64,000 nt of DNA from Bacillus pseudomycoides (GTDB taxonomy: Bacteria > Bacillota > Bacilli > Bacillales > Bacillaceae_G): contig NZ_CP064266.1 of NCBI RefSeq assembly GCF_022811845.1, positions 2,666,001 to 2,730,000 on the forward strand, given 5' to 3'. The notes under the pieces are model-generated. The model was not told where the DNA came from, did no database searches, and saw only the letters and a list, made by a program, of their open reading frames with translations. Both the position numbers and the translations under genes were made by a program. Positions within the stretch are counted from its first letter, which is position 1, and every line of letters begins with the position of its first letter. This document shows positions 52,070 to 61,266 of this stretch, piece by piece.

Positions 52070-53404
52070 GTGAACTATGTAATCATGGGTGGAGACGCAG
52101 CTGGCATGAGCGCGGCGATGCAAATTGTTAGAAATGATAAAGATGCTAAAGTCGTTACATTAGAAAAAGGTGAAATATATTCATATGCGCAGTGCGGACT
52201 TCCATACGTTATTAGCGGTGCGATTGCTTCTACTGAAAAATTAATTGCCAGAGATGTTAAGACATTTCGTGATAAGTATGGAATTGATGCGAAAACAAAT
52301 CATGAAGTAACAAAAGTCGATACTGAAAATAAAATTGTACATGGTATACATACAGAGACAAAAGATTCATTTCAATATCAATATGACCGCTTACTAATTG
52401 CGACGGGAGTTAGGCCTGTTATGCCAGATTGGGAAGGTAAGGATTTACAAGGGATTCATCTTCTAAAAACAATTCCGGATGCCCAGCGAATATTGGAGAC
52501 ACTGCAAGAACAAAATGTCGAGCAAGTAACAATTATTGGCGGCGGAGCAATTGGTCTTGAAATGGCTGAAACATTTGTGGAGCTTGGGAAAAAGGTACGA
52601 ATGATTGAACGAAATGATCATATCGGTACGATTTATGATGCTGATATGGCAGCATATATACATGAAGAAGCAGCGAAACATCATATTGAAATTTTAACAA
52701 ATGAAAACGTGAAAGCTTTTAAAGGGCAAGATAAAGTTGAATGGATTGAAACAGATAAAGGAACGTATAAAGCAGATCTTGTATTAGTATCAGTTGGAGT
52801 AAAGCCAAATACAGATTTTCTTGAAGGAACCAATATCCGTGTAAATCATAAAGAAGCGATAGAAGTAAATGCTTATATGCAAACGAATGTGGAAGATATT
52901 TATGCAGCAGGAGATTGCGCAACTCATTATCACATCATAAAAGAAACACATGATCATATTCCAATTGGTACAACTGCAAATAAACAAGGGCGCCTCGCTG
53001 GATTAAATATGGTTGATAAACGGAGAGCATTTAAAGGAACTCTTGGTACGGGCATTATCAAATTTATGGGGCTTACACTAGCGAGAACGGGTTTAAGTGA
53101 AAAAGAAGCGAATGGATTAAAAATACCATATAAAACGGTGAAGGTAGATTCAACAAATATGGCCGGCTATTATCCAGATGCCACAAAACTTTATGTGAAA
53201 TTATTGTATCGCTCTGATACAAAACAATTACTTGGTGGACAAGTAATCGGAGAAGAAGGCGTGGATAAACGAATTGATGTCATTGCAATGGCCTTATTTC
53301 ATAAAATGAGCATTCATGATTTAGAGGATGTCGATTTAAGTTATGCTCCGCCATACAACAGTGTCTGGGATCCAATTCAACAAGCGGCAAGGCGGGCGGA
53401 ATAG
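52070..53404 (+). CDS. cdr: Coenzyme A disulfide reductase
   Basis: A 444-residue FAD-dependent pyridine nucleotide-disulfide oxidoreductase that keeps CoA, the main low-molecular thiol here with bacillithiol, reduced. FAD binding is at MGGDAAGMSAAM, the single active-site cysteine is Cys42 in YSYAQCGLPYVI (one Cys, as in CoADR, not a Cys pair), the NAD(P)H motif is IIGGGAIGLEMAE, and the second FAD motif is DIYAAGDCA. The start is GTG 52070 with AAAGGAG, or TTG 52067. B. anthracis CoADR matches in length and active site. Confidence 0.92.
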   Translation: MNYVIMGGDAAGMSAAMQIVRNDKDAKVVTLEKGEIYSYAQCGLPYVISGAIASTEKLIARDVKTFRDKYGIDAKTNHEVTKVDTENKIVHGIHTETKDSFQYQYDRLLIATGVRPVMPDWEGKDLQGIHLLKTIPDAQRILETLQEQNVEQVTIIGGGAIGLEMAETFVELGKKVRMIERNDHIGTIYDADMAAYIHEEAAKHHIEILTNENVKAFKGQDKVEWIETDKGTYKADLVLVSVGVKPNTDFLEGTNIRVNHKEAIEVNAYMQTNVEDIYAAGDCATHYHIIKETHDHIPIGTTANKQGRLAGLNMVDKRRAFKGTLGTGIIKFMGLTLARTGLSEKEANGLKIPYKTVKVDSTNMAGYYPDATKLYVKLLYRSDTKQLLGGQVIGEEGVDKRIDVIAMALFHKMSIHDLEDVDLSYAPPYNSVWDPIQQAARRAE

Positions 53405-53430
53405 CACTTCTTTTAGAAGTGCTATTTTAA
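53400..53430 (+). terminator. cdr terminator
   Basis: ATAGCACTTCT and AGAAGTGCTAT form an 11-bp perfect stem with a 3-base loop and a T-rich tail. Confidence 0.9.
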
Positions 53431-53590
53431 ATTTTGAAAACAGAAAATTATCTAAAATAGGTGTGAAATCATATTTCTCCTTGAAAAATGTAGTACTTAT
53501 CTATTATATTTTCATATAGTATTTATTTTTTTACGTACATAAAAATACGATAGACATAAGCTAGTAATGAATGATGCTGGAGGGTAAGAA

Positions 53591-54001
53591 ATGGCAATAA
53601 ATATGAAAACAGTAGAAGAGTGGATCGCAGAGTCAAACGCAAGGCATGAAGAGGACTTTGGAGAAATTGTCCAAGAAGTAAAGGAACTATGCGTTGCAAT
53701 TGATAATGCTACTTTAATTTACCCGAAAAATGTATTTTGCTTTGGAAAAAAAGCTGAGGTATTCTTCTTTTTCCAAGATCATGTTGTTATTGGTAAGGTG
53801 CAAGAAGAATATATTAAAGTTGAAAAATTAAAGTATGAGAACATTACAGATATAAGCCTAAAAACAAATGATAAAAATACAACATTACAGTTGCAATTCT
53901 CTAATGGGAATTCTATTATGCTAGATAGTTTAAATGATAACTGCGGAACGAAGAATTGGTTATTTGCAAGACAGATTAAGAGTATCTTTAAAGTAATTTA
54001 A
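53591..54001 (+). CDS. Small cytosolic protein, possibly DUF3908
   Basis: A 136-residue soluble protein with no membrane segments. An N-terminal helix (TVEEWIAESNARHEEDFGEI) precedes a PH-like beta domain with VFCFGKKAEVFFFFQDHVVIG, LKYENITDISLKTNDKNTTL and WLFARQIKSIFKVI. ATG follows GGAGGGTAAGAA. I associate the pattern with DUF3908 but am not certain. Flanked by terminators on both sides, so it is monocistronic. Confidence 0.65.
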   Translation: MAINMKTVEEWIAESNARHEEDFGEIVQEVKELCVAIDNATLIYPKNVFCFGKKAEVFFFFQDHVVIGKVQEEYIKVEKLKYENITDISLKTNDKNTTLQLQFSNGNSIMLDSLNDNCGTKNWLFARQIKSIFKVI

Positions 54002-54006
54002 TTATG

Positions 54007-54036
54007 AAAAGCAGGCCTTATAAGGGCTGCTTTTTT
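54007..54036 (+). terminator. Terminator of the small cytosolic protein gene
   Basis: AAAAGCAGGCCTT and AAGGGCTGCTTTTTT pair with one G-T/mismatch around a short loop. Confidence 0.8.
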
Positions 54037-54111
54037 ATATTATTTGTTCCCCGCGATACAAAGGCATCCTTTTTCTTCGTAACATTTCACATGTCGAAAA
54101 CCAGTTTCATT

Positions 54112-54153
54112 AAAAAGATCCGCCCTTTGCTAGAAGCATAGGGCGGATCTTTT
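54112..54153 (-). terminator. Terminator of the TOMM operon
   Basis: AAAGATCCGCCCT and AGGGCGGATCTTT form a perfect stem of 13 pairs with a 13-base loop and flanking T runs. The stop codon of the last gene lies at its edge. Confidence 0.88.
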
Positions 54154-55720
54154 AACTATGCAAAGATCCTTTTAGCCAAGTGCGAGGGCGATAAGGACCA
54201 ACTGGAATTTGAATGAGGGTCGTTTTTCGAGTCGTATCAATTTCATAAAGTTTGTCACATAAACTTGCATCAAAACCTAAGAGCGGATGTCCTCCCATAT
54301 CTATAGCTGATGCTGCTAAGACGAGCTTTTGTACAAGCATTCCAGCTTCCATTTGTTGAATTCGATAGCCCCTATAACCTAAATCGTTTTTCGAATAATC
54401 TTTATTTCCCATTACATGTAAGCAGAGTGGTACTTGAAAGAGGTTAACATTGTCCATTGTCATACCGGATTGTAAAGGTTGGCGGAGATCTCCAGATTGA
54501 ATTTTTTCTAATGTATGAGCCTTGCTGTCATAGGAATAGGCACCATTTGGTAAACCTTCTACGTTATAAAAGCATCCGCAGAGTGAGACGCGCGATTTTG
54601 TTCTTATATGTTCTCCATCTAAGTCGTTTTGATAAGGGAAGGAAAGGCTTGCTTCTTGAAGCAAAGTAGATAGTTGTGTAGTGCTTATTTTCCTTAAAAT
54701 AAAATCAATATCAGGCGAATAACGTTTTTGACAAACAGTTGTGAAATCGTATGATAATCGCTGTACCTGAGGAAGCTTTAAAGTTTCTGTGTGGTTTGGA
54801 ACGAGTGTCTCTTCTGGCATCGTCCGAAATGCGTTCGTTGATTCTAGCATAGATGCTGCATTCATTCTTGTTATGAGAGGATAATCAGTAAAGTTTTTTG
54901 ATCGAATAAAGTGTTCATGCTCTAACAAAGGAAGCTGTTGTGAGAGTTCATTAGAAGTGAAGTTTGTATTTGTATTATTTTTATGAAACCATTCTTCTAT
55001 AGGCTGGTTAGATAACGGAATAACTGCATACACACTTTCTTCTTGTTCAGATAGTCCAAGTAAATGATTGATAGCTCTATCTAGAAATTGAAAATATACG
55101 CCCGATGTATAGCCAAATTGTTTAGAGACTTCTAGTAATTGACCGATGAGAACACCGGCATCCAGGCCTTGGAGACGATAAGAAAAATTATTATATTTGA
55201 AGAAATTTTTCCAAAACATTGTTGATACGAAAGCAATGCCGAAACAAGAAGAGATGTTGCAACGATTTCCAAGTGCCTCACTGAGATAAGAGTCAAAATT
55301 TCCTTCACGTAGTAATACGAGACGATGATGTGCAGCGTCATAATGATAGATTCCATGTGGATAATGGGTCATTTTTAAATACAAATATAATTCATTTGGA
55401 TATAAAGCTCCTCCAGAAGGAATAAATCTTCGGTATATATTCGTTGTTGTTTGTTCTTCTAAGCCGAAGGAAGGCTGACAAAATTGAGTTAGGCCGAATG
55501 TATACCAGAGGCAATGCCCAATTTGTTCTAGGGTGGTGGGTTCATGAGACAGATTTTGATCTCGTAATGTTAATGGTACTTCTAGAGAAAGAGGAATGAC
55601 AGGTAGATTACGGTATAGTTTATAAGGAAGGGGGGCGTCAGCCCAGTTGATTTCCTTGTCTTGGGGCATGATTTCATCAATGGAAAAATGCAGATGTTGT
55701 AGAAATGTTTCGAGCTGCAT
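54152..55720 (-). CDS. SagB/ThcOx-type FMN-dependent azoline dehydrogenase
   Basis: A 522-residue protein with two nitroreductase-like halves. The first (about 70-260) shows RRFIPSGGALYPNELYLYL and RLQGLDAGVLIGQLLEVSKQFGYTSG; the second (about 330-510) shows VSLCGCFYNVEGLPNGAYSYD, RIQQMEAGMLVQKLVLAASAIDMGGHPLLGFD. Such enzymes oxidise thiazolines and oxazolines to azoles with FMN. ATG follows AAGGAGG. It is the last gene of the TOMM operon, after a 107-base gap that contains a repeat-like hairpin. Confidence 0.87.
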   Translation of the reverse strand: MQLETFLQHLHFSIDEIMPQDKEINWADAPLPYKLYRNLPVIPLSLEVPLTLRDQNLSHEPTTLEQIGHCLWYTFGLTQFCQPSFGLEEQTTTNIYRRFIPSGGALYPNELYLYLKMTHYPHGIYHYDAAHHRLVLLREGNFDSYLSEALGNRCNISSCFGIAFVSTMFWKNFFKYNNFSYRLQGLDAGVLIGQLLEVSKQFGYTSGVYFQFLDRAINHLLGLSEQEESVYAVIPLSNQPIEEWFHKNNTNTNFTSNELSQQLPLLEHEHFIRSKNFTDYPLITRMNAASMLESTNAFRTMPEETLVPNHTETLKLPQVQRLSYDFTTVCQKRYSPDIDFILRKISTTQLSTLLQEASLSFPYQNDLDGEHIRTKSRVSLCGCFYNVEGLPNGAYSYDSKAHTLEKIQSGDLRQPLQSGMTMDNVNLFQVPLCLHVMGNKDYSKNDLGYRGYRIQQMEAGMLVQKLVLAASAIDMGGHPLLGFDASLCDKLYEIDTTRKTTLIQIPVGPYRPRTWLKGSLHS

Positions 55721-55735
55721 GAACAGGCCTCCTTA

Positions 55736-55812
55736 TCAAGCGGTAATCCCCCCACATTAAAATTCAGTAAGAGAGGTGGGGGGAAGGTAGAAAAAACTAC
55801 TAACTTAAAGTG
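55736..55812. repeat. bcr1-like hairpin element inside the TOMM operon
   Basis: ATCCCCCCAC and GTGGGGGGA form a strong stem around AAAATTCAGTAAGAG, words also seen in the bcr1-like element at 30173-30289. AACTTAAAGTGTTACTTTA follows. It sits between ycaO and sagB and could attenuate or stabilise the transcript. Confidence 0.5.
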
Positions 55813-55827
55813 TTACTTTACTGTTCT

Positions 55828-57777
55828 TTATGGAAATGGGTGCGGATGTGGGTTCAGTTGTTCTAATGTAAGTGGTTCACTGGCATACCCAAGTTTCATT
55901 GGTACGGTAAGTACTCTTTGTAGTCCTGTTGTACGAGTAAATTGATGCCCGAATGTCATTGGCAGCATACCAGGAATGAGTACTTTCACACAAGATAATC
56001 CGTTTTTCTGTATGAGAGGAACAGTTTGGTCAATGACGATTACTTCAAGTCCTGAGTGATGAAGTCGATCTAAAAGATGACGAAGGTCTGAAGTTAAATC
56101 CCTATCGGTCGATTTTAGCTGATGCATTTCTTTAAATGTTCGTACAGACCGATGATCATTTAATAAAAACTGAAGACGTTCTTCGGCTTCTGGTAAGCCG
56201 TATACCATACTATGATCTTCCATTTGAGTGACAAGGTAGGGATCGCGTAAACAATGTTCGTATTTTTGCTTGTTTGTTTCAAGATTTTTATCCATTGTAA
56301 GCAACATACCTGCTAATTCATGAATTGCACTTTTAATAGCTCGCAGTGGTTCCATGTGAGCACCACCTGCACAGACGAGATTCATTCCGTCTTGTTTTGT
56401 ATTTTTTGCAATTGCCCATATACTTGGAATACCATGCTCCATCGTTGCATCAAAAACGTGTAATTCATAGCCTGTAATGGTACGCATTCGTTCAATCATC
56501 AATTGTAATTCCACATCGTCTGTAGAAGCTAGATCAAGGCGGGGAAGTGGTAATTGTGCATACCACGTTAACAAAAAAGCGTCGCGTTCGACTATTTCTA
56601 AAATACCATGGAAAATCGCTTCTTCTAAACTACCTCCAATTGCACAGCCATTTGAAGTTTCATAAACAAAAGCGTCCCTATGTCCTAGACTATAATATGC
56701 AATTGATTCTGGAAGTAGGACGGGACGATTTTGTGATAAAGAATAACCCCATACCCAATCTTGAGGATGATCAGGATCAAATGCTTTGAATGGGAAATCT
56801 GCTTTTTTATAATGTTCATCCATATGTACACCAATTGTGAGAGGATTAATGGCTACATCTTCGAAATCCCGATAGCTACCATGAACATTCGTCCGTTTTC
56901 CGCGAGGTGCCATTCCGCAGTAGCGTTCTAGCCCTTCTAAAATAGCCGTTGCCTCGCTAACCATGAATGAATGGGTTCGACCTGCAACTCCTTCGTTACC
57001 AAAAAGTAATGGCATATTTACGATAACATCAGCGAATGGTAATACGGAATGCTGCATTTTTCCGTTCAAAAGTCCAGTCCGGTAATCTAAATAATCTTTA
57101 GTTAAAAACGTATTTAAATCCTCAATAGAACGACATCGATAGCTTTCAGTATTCGTTTTAAAGCTCGGTTGCAGCGATAAATAAGCAGCAGCTTCAGTGT
57201 CGTCAGGTATTGTGCTACACACCGGACATAAAGGATCAGGAAGAAACAAATGGCGTGAACATTGAAAGGTTCGCATGTTAAGGAAAATGAGTTCTTCAGT
57301 TAAAGAGGTGTGACCTTCTGTTATTATTTTTTCTGTTTCAGCATGAATAAGATGACACATTTGTAGTAATCCAGTTTGCGTTGCACATATATCTCGTTGT
57401 ACGTCATCATCTATCTTTAAGGAATGTTTCTGCTGTAACTCCCACATTTCTTTTTGATCAAAGCCAGCTATAAACCGCCTTGCATCAGCACAATGGGAAC
57501 ATCCTGTTGTATGTGGCTGAACATAAGGACCAATGATACCCTCACCGAATGAAGTGAAGCCCCGAAGCCAAGGAATGTTAGCGGATCGAAATATTTGTTC
57601 AGCTTCATGATGTATAGAGGGAGGAGAACCATCGTGTAATACGAGAGCAAGATGAATATTTTCAGGAAGTGGTTCTTCAAGTGTGTTTTGATGAATGGTA
57701 GGGTAATGAATAGACAATTGCTGATTTACATAGTTTGCAAGTAAGCCATCTCCTACAATTAATATTTTACGATCCAT
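55828..57777 (-). CDS. TOMM YcaO cyclodehydratase (heterocycloanthracin type)
   Basis: A 649-residue enzyme. Residues 1-210 are a partner-protein-like domain with a zinc-site Cys set (GCSHCADARR and PLCPVCS). The YcaO domain follows: SEATAILEGLERYCG, SNGCAIGGSLEEAIFHGILEIVERDAF (ATP and magnesium ligands) and a C-terminus ending PHPHPFP, the Pro-rich end typical of azoline-forming YcaO enzymes. It phosphorylates amide backbones so that Cys/Ser/Thr cyclise. The ATG overlaps the stop of the upstream gene (TAATG), giving translational coupling. Confidence 0.9.
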   Translation of the reverse strand: MDRKILIVGDGLLANYVNQQLSIHYPTIHQNTLEEPLPENIHLALVLHDGSPPSIHHEAEQIFRSANIPWLRGFTSFGEGIIGPYVQPHTTGCSHCADARRFIAGFDQKEMWELQQKHSLKIDDDVQRDICATQTGLLQMCHLIHAETEKIITEGHTSLTEELIFLNMRTFQCSRHLFLPDPLCPVCSTIPDDTEAAAYLSLQPSFKTNTESYRCRSIEDLNTFLTKDYLDYRTGLLNGKMQHSVLPFADVIVNMPLLFGNEGVAGRTHSFMVSEATAILEGLERYCGMAPRGKRTNVHGSYRDFEDVAINPLTIGVHMDEHYKKADFPFKAFDPDHPQDWVWGYSLSQNRPVLLPESIAYYSLGHRDAFVYETSNGCAIGGSLEEAIFHGILEIVERDAFLLTWYAQLPLPRLDLASTDDVELQLMIERMRTITGYELHVFDATMEHGIPSIWAIAKNTKQDGMNLVCAGGAHMEPLRAIKSAIHELAGMLLTMDKNLETNKQKYEHCLRDPYLVTQMEDHSMVYGLPEAEERLQFLLNDHRSVRTFKEMHQLKSTDRDLTSDLRHLLDRLHHSGLEVIVIDQTVPLIQKNGLSCVKVLIPGMLPMTFGHQFTRTTGLQRVLTVPMKLGYASEPLTLEQLNPHPHPFP

Positions 57778-59696
57778 TAGTCCACCTCCTCTTTTATTAC
57801 CATACCAATTACACTACCTAATCCTTCTTTTAAAAATGGTTCAATTGCCAGGTCGAGGACGTAGGGATGAAGATTATGCTCTTTTAAATTCTGTAAAGCC
57901 AGCTGTAAGAATTTTAATGGTGGAATTTCTTCTTCTTTTTGTACTACAACTCTAAACGAATTTGCATCGTGCAGAAGGGTAGATGATTCCCATAATATAG
58001 TAGAGTTATAGGGAATTTCATAGTTTTGGATATGAAGTAGTGCTTGTTGTAATGCGCCTCTTAGCGCTAATGTCATATTTAGGTTAGTATTGCCATACCA
58101 CTGGTTGTGTATGCCGACCCAAATAACAGGGAAACCTATTACATCTTTACCAATTCCTATCTTTGGTTCCTCATGTATCGCGGAGAGTGCACGTAAATAA
58201 AATTGGCAATGTTTGTCGTGAATTTCTGTTAGTTGTAGTAGCGTAATTTCTTCTGTTGTGCTCAACTGCCTCGTTTGTAATGTATGTGTTAAATGATTTT
58301 GTAGTGCGCGATAAACGCCTTCTACCATAGTTTCTCCTGCTCCAATTCCAATGAATTCATCTTGATCAGGGATAAGGAAATTCACCATCTCGGTTACATA
58401 TGTTTCAATTCCAGTTAGACCTGCCTCGCGGCGCGCTTCGTCATGAGTTAATCCCCCGCAAATTATAGAAGAGAGGAGAGATGTCGGTCCTTCTGATAAT
58501 GGATTTGCGACTTGAATATAGCACTGGGACAGCGGTAATTGCTTTAAATTTTGTTCATCCCATAAGTGAAAAATCCCAGAGATTCTGGAAGCTAATTGGT
58601 CAAAAAAAAGAAAAAGTTCATTCGAATGTTTTTCGTCTGCATGTCGTTCGAGTGTTTCATCAAGGTCTTGTATCAATTCAATCGTAAAAGTTTCAGTGGC
58701 TATAAGTGGGTGTTTTATAAATGGATGCCAATTGCCTTCAAGTGTTTCTAAATCTAATAGAAAGAATTGCTTGTTTTTCTTCCTATTTGAGGAACCTGTA
58801 ACATGTTTGAATAACTCAAAAACAATTGTATTTGCTAACATAGCACCAGCAATTGGGGAGAAGGAATCTGATATTTGATCTTTTTGAAGAGCAATCTCAT
58901 GTATACGGTGCCATGCTGATTCCCAGCATTCTTCAGAATCAGAAGTAATGACAGGACCAGCTAAGCCTACGTGCTGTAAACATAAAGCAGGAAGAAAGTT
59001 TTTCTTTTCTTCTCTACAAATTGCATGTATAGCTCTTAGTTTTTCGATATTGCCATTTTGAGATACATATAGAATCCAATCAAAGGGCTGAAAAACTTCC
59101 TGCAAAGAACAATCGGTCGTTGTATCTATTTCTTGAACAAGTACATCAGAATCGGTAGCATATGCTTTTTGTATAAGTTCACTTAGCCGAGAAAGGTTTG
59201 TTTCATCAGGATCTGTCACTAAATAGTGAAACTCAGGTAAACCAGATTCAAGTAAAGAAGAAATTAATGAAGTGAAAATAGATCCGGATCCAATTGCTAA
59301 GACTTTAGATTGTCGATACATTTGGAAATTCAGGGCACCTGAGTGAGAGTAAGCTTCTAAAAATTCAATTTGTGATGCATATCGATTAAGTAGTGTATCC
59401 TCTAATTGGTGAGGAGCATCTTGACTCACATCACGTACAAAACCATTTTGGTACAAAACTTCTCCAATTTCAAATACTCTATTTTGATAAGGGAGGGGGA
59501 GACCATTTGTTAGTTCTTCTAAAGTGTGATCTCCATTAAACATAGGCATTAATTTTTCAATCCACTCATAGATACCATCACCCTGCATCCGAAATGAACT
59601 GGAGTTGTTTCGAAAATAGACACCCCCGTTTGAATCGGGGAGGAAAAAGGTATCCTTGTTCATTTTTAGCTTTGTGGAAGTTGGCAGCGTGCTCAT
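57777..59696 (-). CDS. Thiazole-containing bacteriocin maturation protein (TOMM docking protein)
   Basis: A 639-residue protein of the type annotated as putative thiazole-containing bacteriocin maturation protein. The N-terminus (FFLPDSNGGVYFRNNSSSFRM) resembles a precursor-binding winged-helix region, residues about 125-330 an E1/ThiF-like Rossmann unit (VLAIGSGSIFTSLISSLLESG), and the C-terminal half contains EARREAGLTGIETYV. It probably delivers the precursor to the YcaO enzyme. ATG 59696 (MSTLPTSTKL) has AAGGAGG seven bases upstream; the 12-residue longer frame is rejected. First gene of the operon. Confidence 0.85.
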   Translation of the reverse strand: MSTLPTSTKLKMNKDTFFLPDSNGGVYFRNNSSSFRMQGDGIYEWIEKLMPMFNGDHTLEELTNGLPLPYQNRVFEIGEVLYQNGFVRDVSQDAPHQLEDTLLNRYASQIEFLEAYSHSGALNFQMYRQSKVLAIGSGSIFTSLISSLLESGLPEFHYLVTDPDETNLSRLSELIQKAYATDSDVLVQEIDTTTDCSLQEVFQPFDWILYVSQNGNIEKLRAIHAICREEKKNFLPALCLQHVGLAGPVITSDSEECWESAWHRIHEIALQKDQISDSFSPIAGAMLANTIVFELFKHVTGSSNRKKNKQFFLLDLETLEGNWHPFIKHPLIATETFTIELIQDLDETLERHADEKHSNELFLFFDQLASRISGIFHLWDEQNLKQLPLSQCYIQVANPLSEGPTSLLSSIICGGLTHDEARREAGLTGIETYVTEMVNFLIPDQDEFIGIGAGETMVEGVYRALQNHLTHTLQTRQLSTTEEITLLQLTEIHDKHCQFYLRALSAIHEEPKIGIGKDVIGFPVIWVGIHNQWYGNTNLNMTLALRGALQQALLHIQNYEIPYNSTILWESSTLLHDANSFRVVVQKEEEIPPLKFLQLALQNLKEHNLHPYVLDLAIEPFLKEGLGSVIGMVIKEEVD

Positions 59697-59793
59697 TTTA
59701 TTCCTCCTTATCAGTAAATTTGTTATAGGCACACATTATTAGTGTATGTAGTATGATTTGTCCTTTATGCAATCTAAAAGATTGCTATTTAAT

Positions 59794-59838
59794 AAAAAAA
59801 GCTGTAGAAAGGCCGAATGTATCGACTCTTTCTACAGC
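59794..59838 (-). terminator. odhAB terminator
   Basis: GCTGTAGAAAG and CTTTCTACAGC form an 11-bp stem; on the minus strand a T7 run follows. It separates the odh operon from the TOMM operon. Confidence 0.88.
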
Positions 59839-59859
59839 CATGTATATTTAGAAAGTTAA

Positions 59860-61116
59860 TCAACCTTCTAATAATAATGATTTTGGATCTTCAAGCATTT
59901 CTTTAACAGCAACAAGGAAGCTAACTGCTTCTTTACCATCGACGATGCGGTGGTCGTAAGATAGAGCAATGTACATCATCGGACGGTTTTCCATACGTTC
60001 TGCATCAATTGCAACTGGTCTTACTTGAATTTTATGCATTCCAAGAATACCTACTTGTGGGCTGTTTAGGATAGGTGTTGACATAAGGGAGCCGAACACA
60101 CCACCGTTTGTAATTGTAAATGTACCACCTTGGAGTTCTTTTAATGTAAGTTTGTTATCACGTGCTTTTTTACCTAGATTACGAATTTCGCTTTCAATTT
60201 CAGCGAAGTTCAATTGGTTTGCATCGCGTACAACTGGAACAACTAAGCCATCTGGAGCTGCTACAGCGATTCCGATGTCATAGAATTTTTTAATGATAAG
60301 CTCGTCACCTTGAATTTCAGCATTTAACAATGGGAATTGTTTTAACGCTGCAACAACTGCTTTTGTGAAGAATGACATAAAGCCAAGACGAACATCATGT
60401 TTCTTCTCGAATGCATCTTTACGTTCTTTACGTAATTCCATGATTGCAGTCATATCAACTTCGTTAAATGTTGTTAACATTGCAGATGTTTGTTGAACTT
60501 CTACAAGACGTTTTGCAATTGTTTGACGGCGGCGGGACATTTTTACGCGCTCAACAGGTTTTTCAAATTCAGTCGTTGCTGCTGGTTTTGGACTTGTTTT
60601 TTCTTGTTTAGGCTCTGCTTTTGGTGCAGCAGCATGTGCTTGTACATCGTGTGGTCTCACGCGGCCAAGTGGATCCGTGCTGCGTACTTCATTTAAGTCG
60701 ATTCCTAATTCACGTGCCATTTTTCTAGCAGCAGGTGATGCGATAGGGCGATCTGTATTTGGAAGACCTTGTAAAGCTGTTTTATTTGGCGTAGCACTTG
60801 GAGCTTCAGCTTTCGGTGCTTCAGTAATTTCTTGTTTAGGTTGTTCTGGAGCTGCTGGAGCAGGTGTACTTACTGCAGCTCCATTTGCATCTAAAATTGC
60901 AATGATGTCACCAACTTCAACAGTATCCCCAGGCTCTCCTAGTAGCTTCGATACAATACCTGAATCTTCTGCAATGATTTCTACATTGACTTTATCTGTT
61001 TCAAGCTCAACAACGCTGCCACCTTTCTCAACTTTGTCGCCTACGTTGATAAGCCATTGCGAGATAGTTCCTTCTGAAATAGATTCTGCAAGCTCAGGTA
61101 CTTTAATTTCGATCAT
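59860..61116 (-). CDS. odhB: Dihydrolipoyllysine succinyltransferase, E2 of 2-oxoglutarate dehydrogenase
   Basis: A 418-residue TCA-cycle enzyme. The lipoyl domain (1-80) carries the lipoylated Lys in VVELETDKVNVEI. An Ala/Pro linker leads to the E3-binding domain (about 125-160: ASPAARKMARELGIDLNEV and GRVRPHDVQ). The catalytic domain ends with LSYDHRIVDGKEAV, containing the active His and Asp. A single lipoyl domain is normal for OdhB. ATG follows GGGGAGGACATTTAAA. It lies downstream of odhA in one operon. Confidence 0.94.
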   Translation of the reverse strand: MIEIKVPELAESISEGTISQWLINVGDKVEKGGSVVELETDKVNVEIIAEDSGIVSKLLGEPGDTVEVGDIIAILDANGAAVSTPAPAAPEQPKQEITEAPKAEAPSATPNKTALQGLPNTDRPIASPAARKMARELGIDLNEVRSTDPLGRVRPHDVQAHAAAPKAEPKQEKTSPKPAATTEFEKPVERVKMSRRRQTIAKRLVEVQQTSAMLTTFNEVDMTAIMELRKERKDAFEKKHDVRLGFMSFFTKAVVAALKQFPLLNAEIQGDELIIKKFYDIGIAVAAPDGLVVPVVRDANQLNFAEIESEIRNLGKKARDNKLTLKELQGGTFTITNGGVFGSLMSTPILNSPQVGILGMHKIQVRPVAIDAERMENRPMMYIALSYDHRIVDGKEAVSFLVAVKEMLEDPKSLLLEG

Positions 61117-61196
61117 TTTAAATGTCCTCCCCTTATTTGCCTAACGGTGTGTTTTGTCTTCTTTTCTCTTCGGTAATCTCCAGTTTTCCAGCTTGA

Positions 61197-61243
61197 TTGG
61201 GCAGAAATTCTTTACAATTGAGTAGGTAAGGAACTCTGCCCAA
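61197..61243 (-). other. Intercistronic inverted repeat between odhA and odhB
   Basis: TTGGGCAGA at 61197-61205 and its exact complement at 61235-61243 enclose 29 bases, within a 150-base gap. There is no T run. It may stabilise or process the transcript to set the E1 to E2 ratio. Confidence 0.5.
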
Positions 61244-61266
61244 ATGAGCTAGAGTGAATTGCTTTT

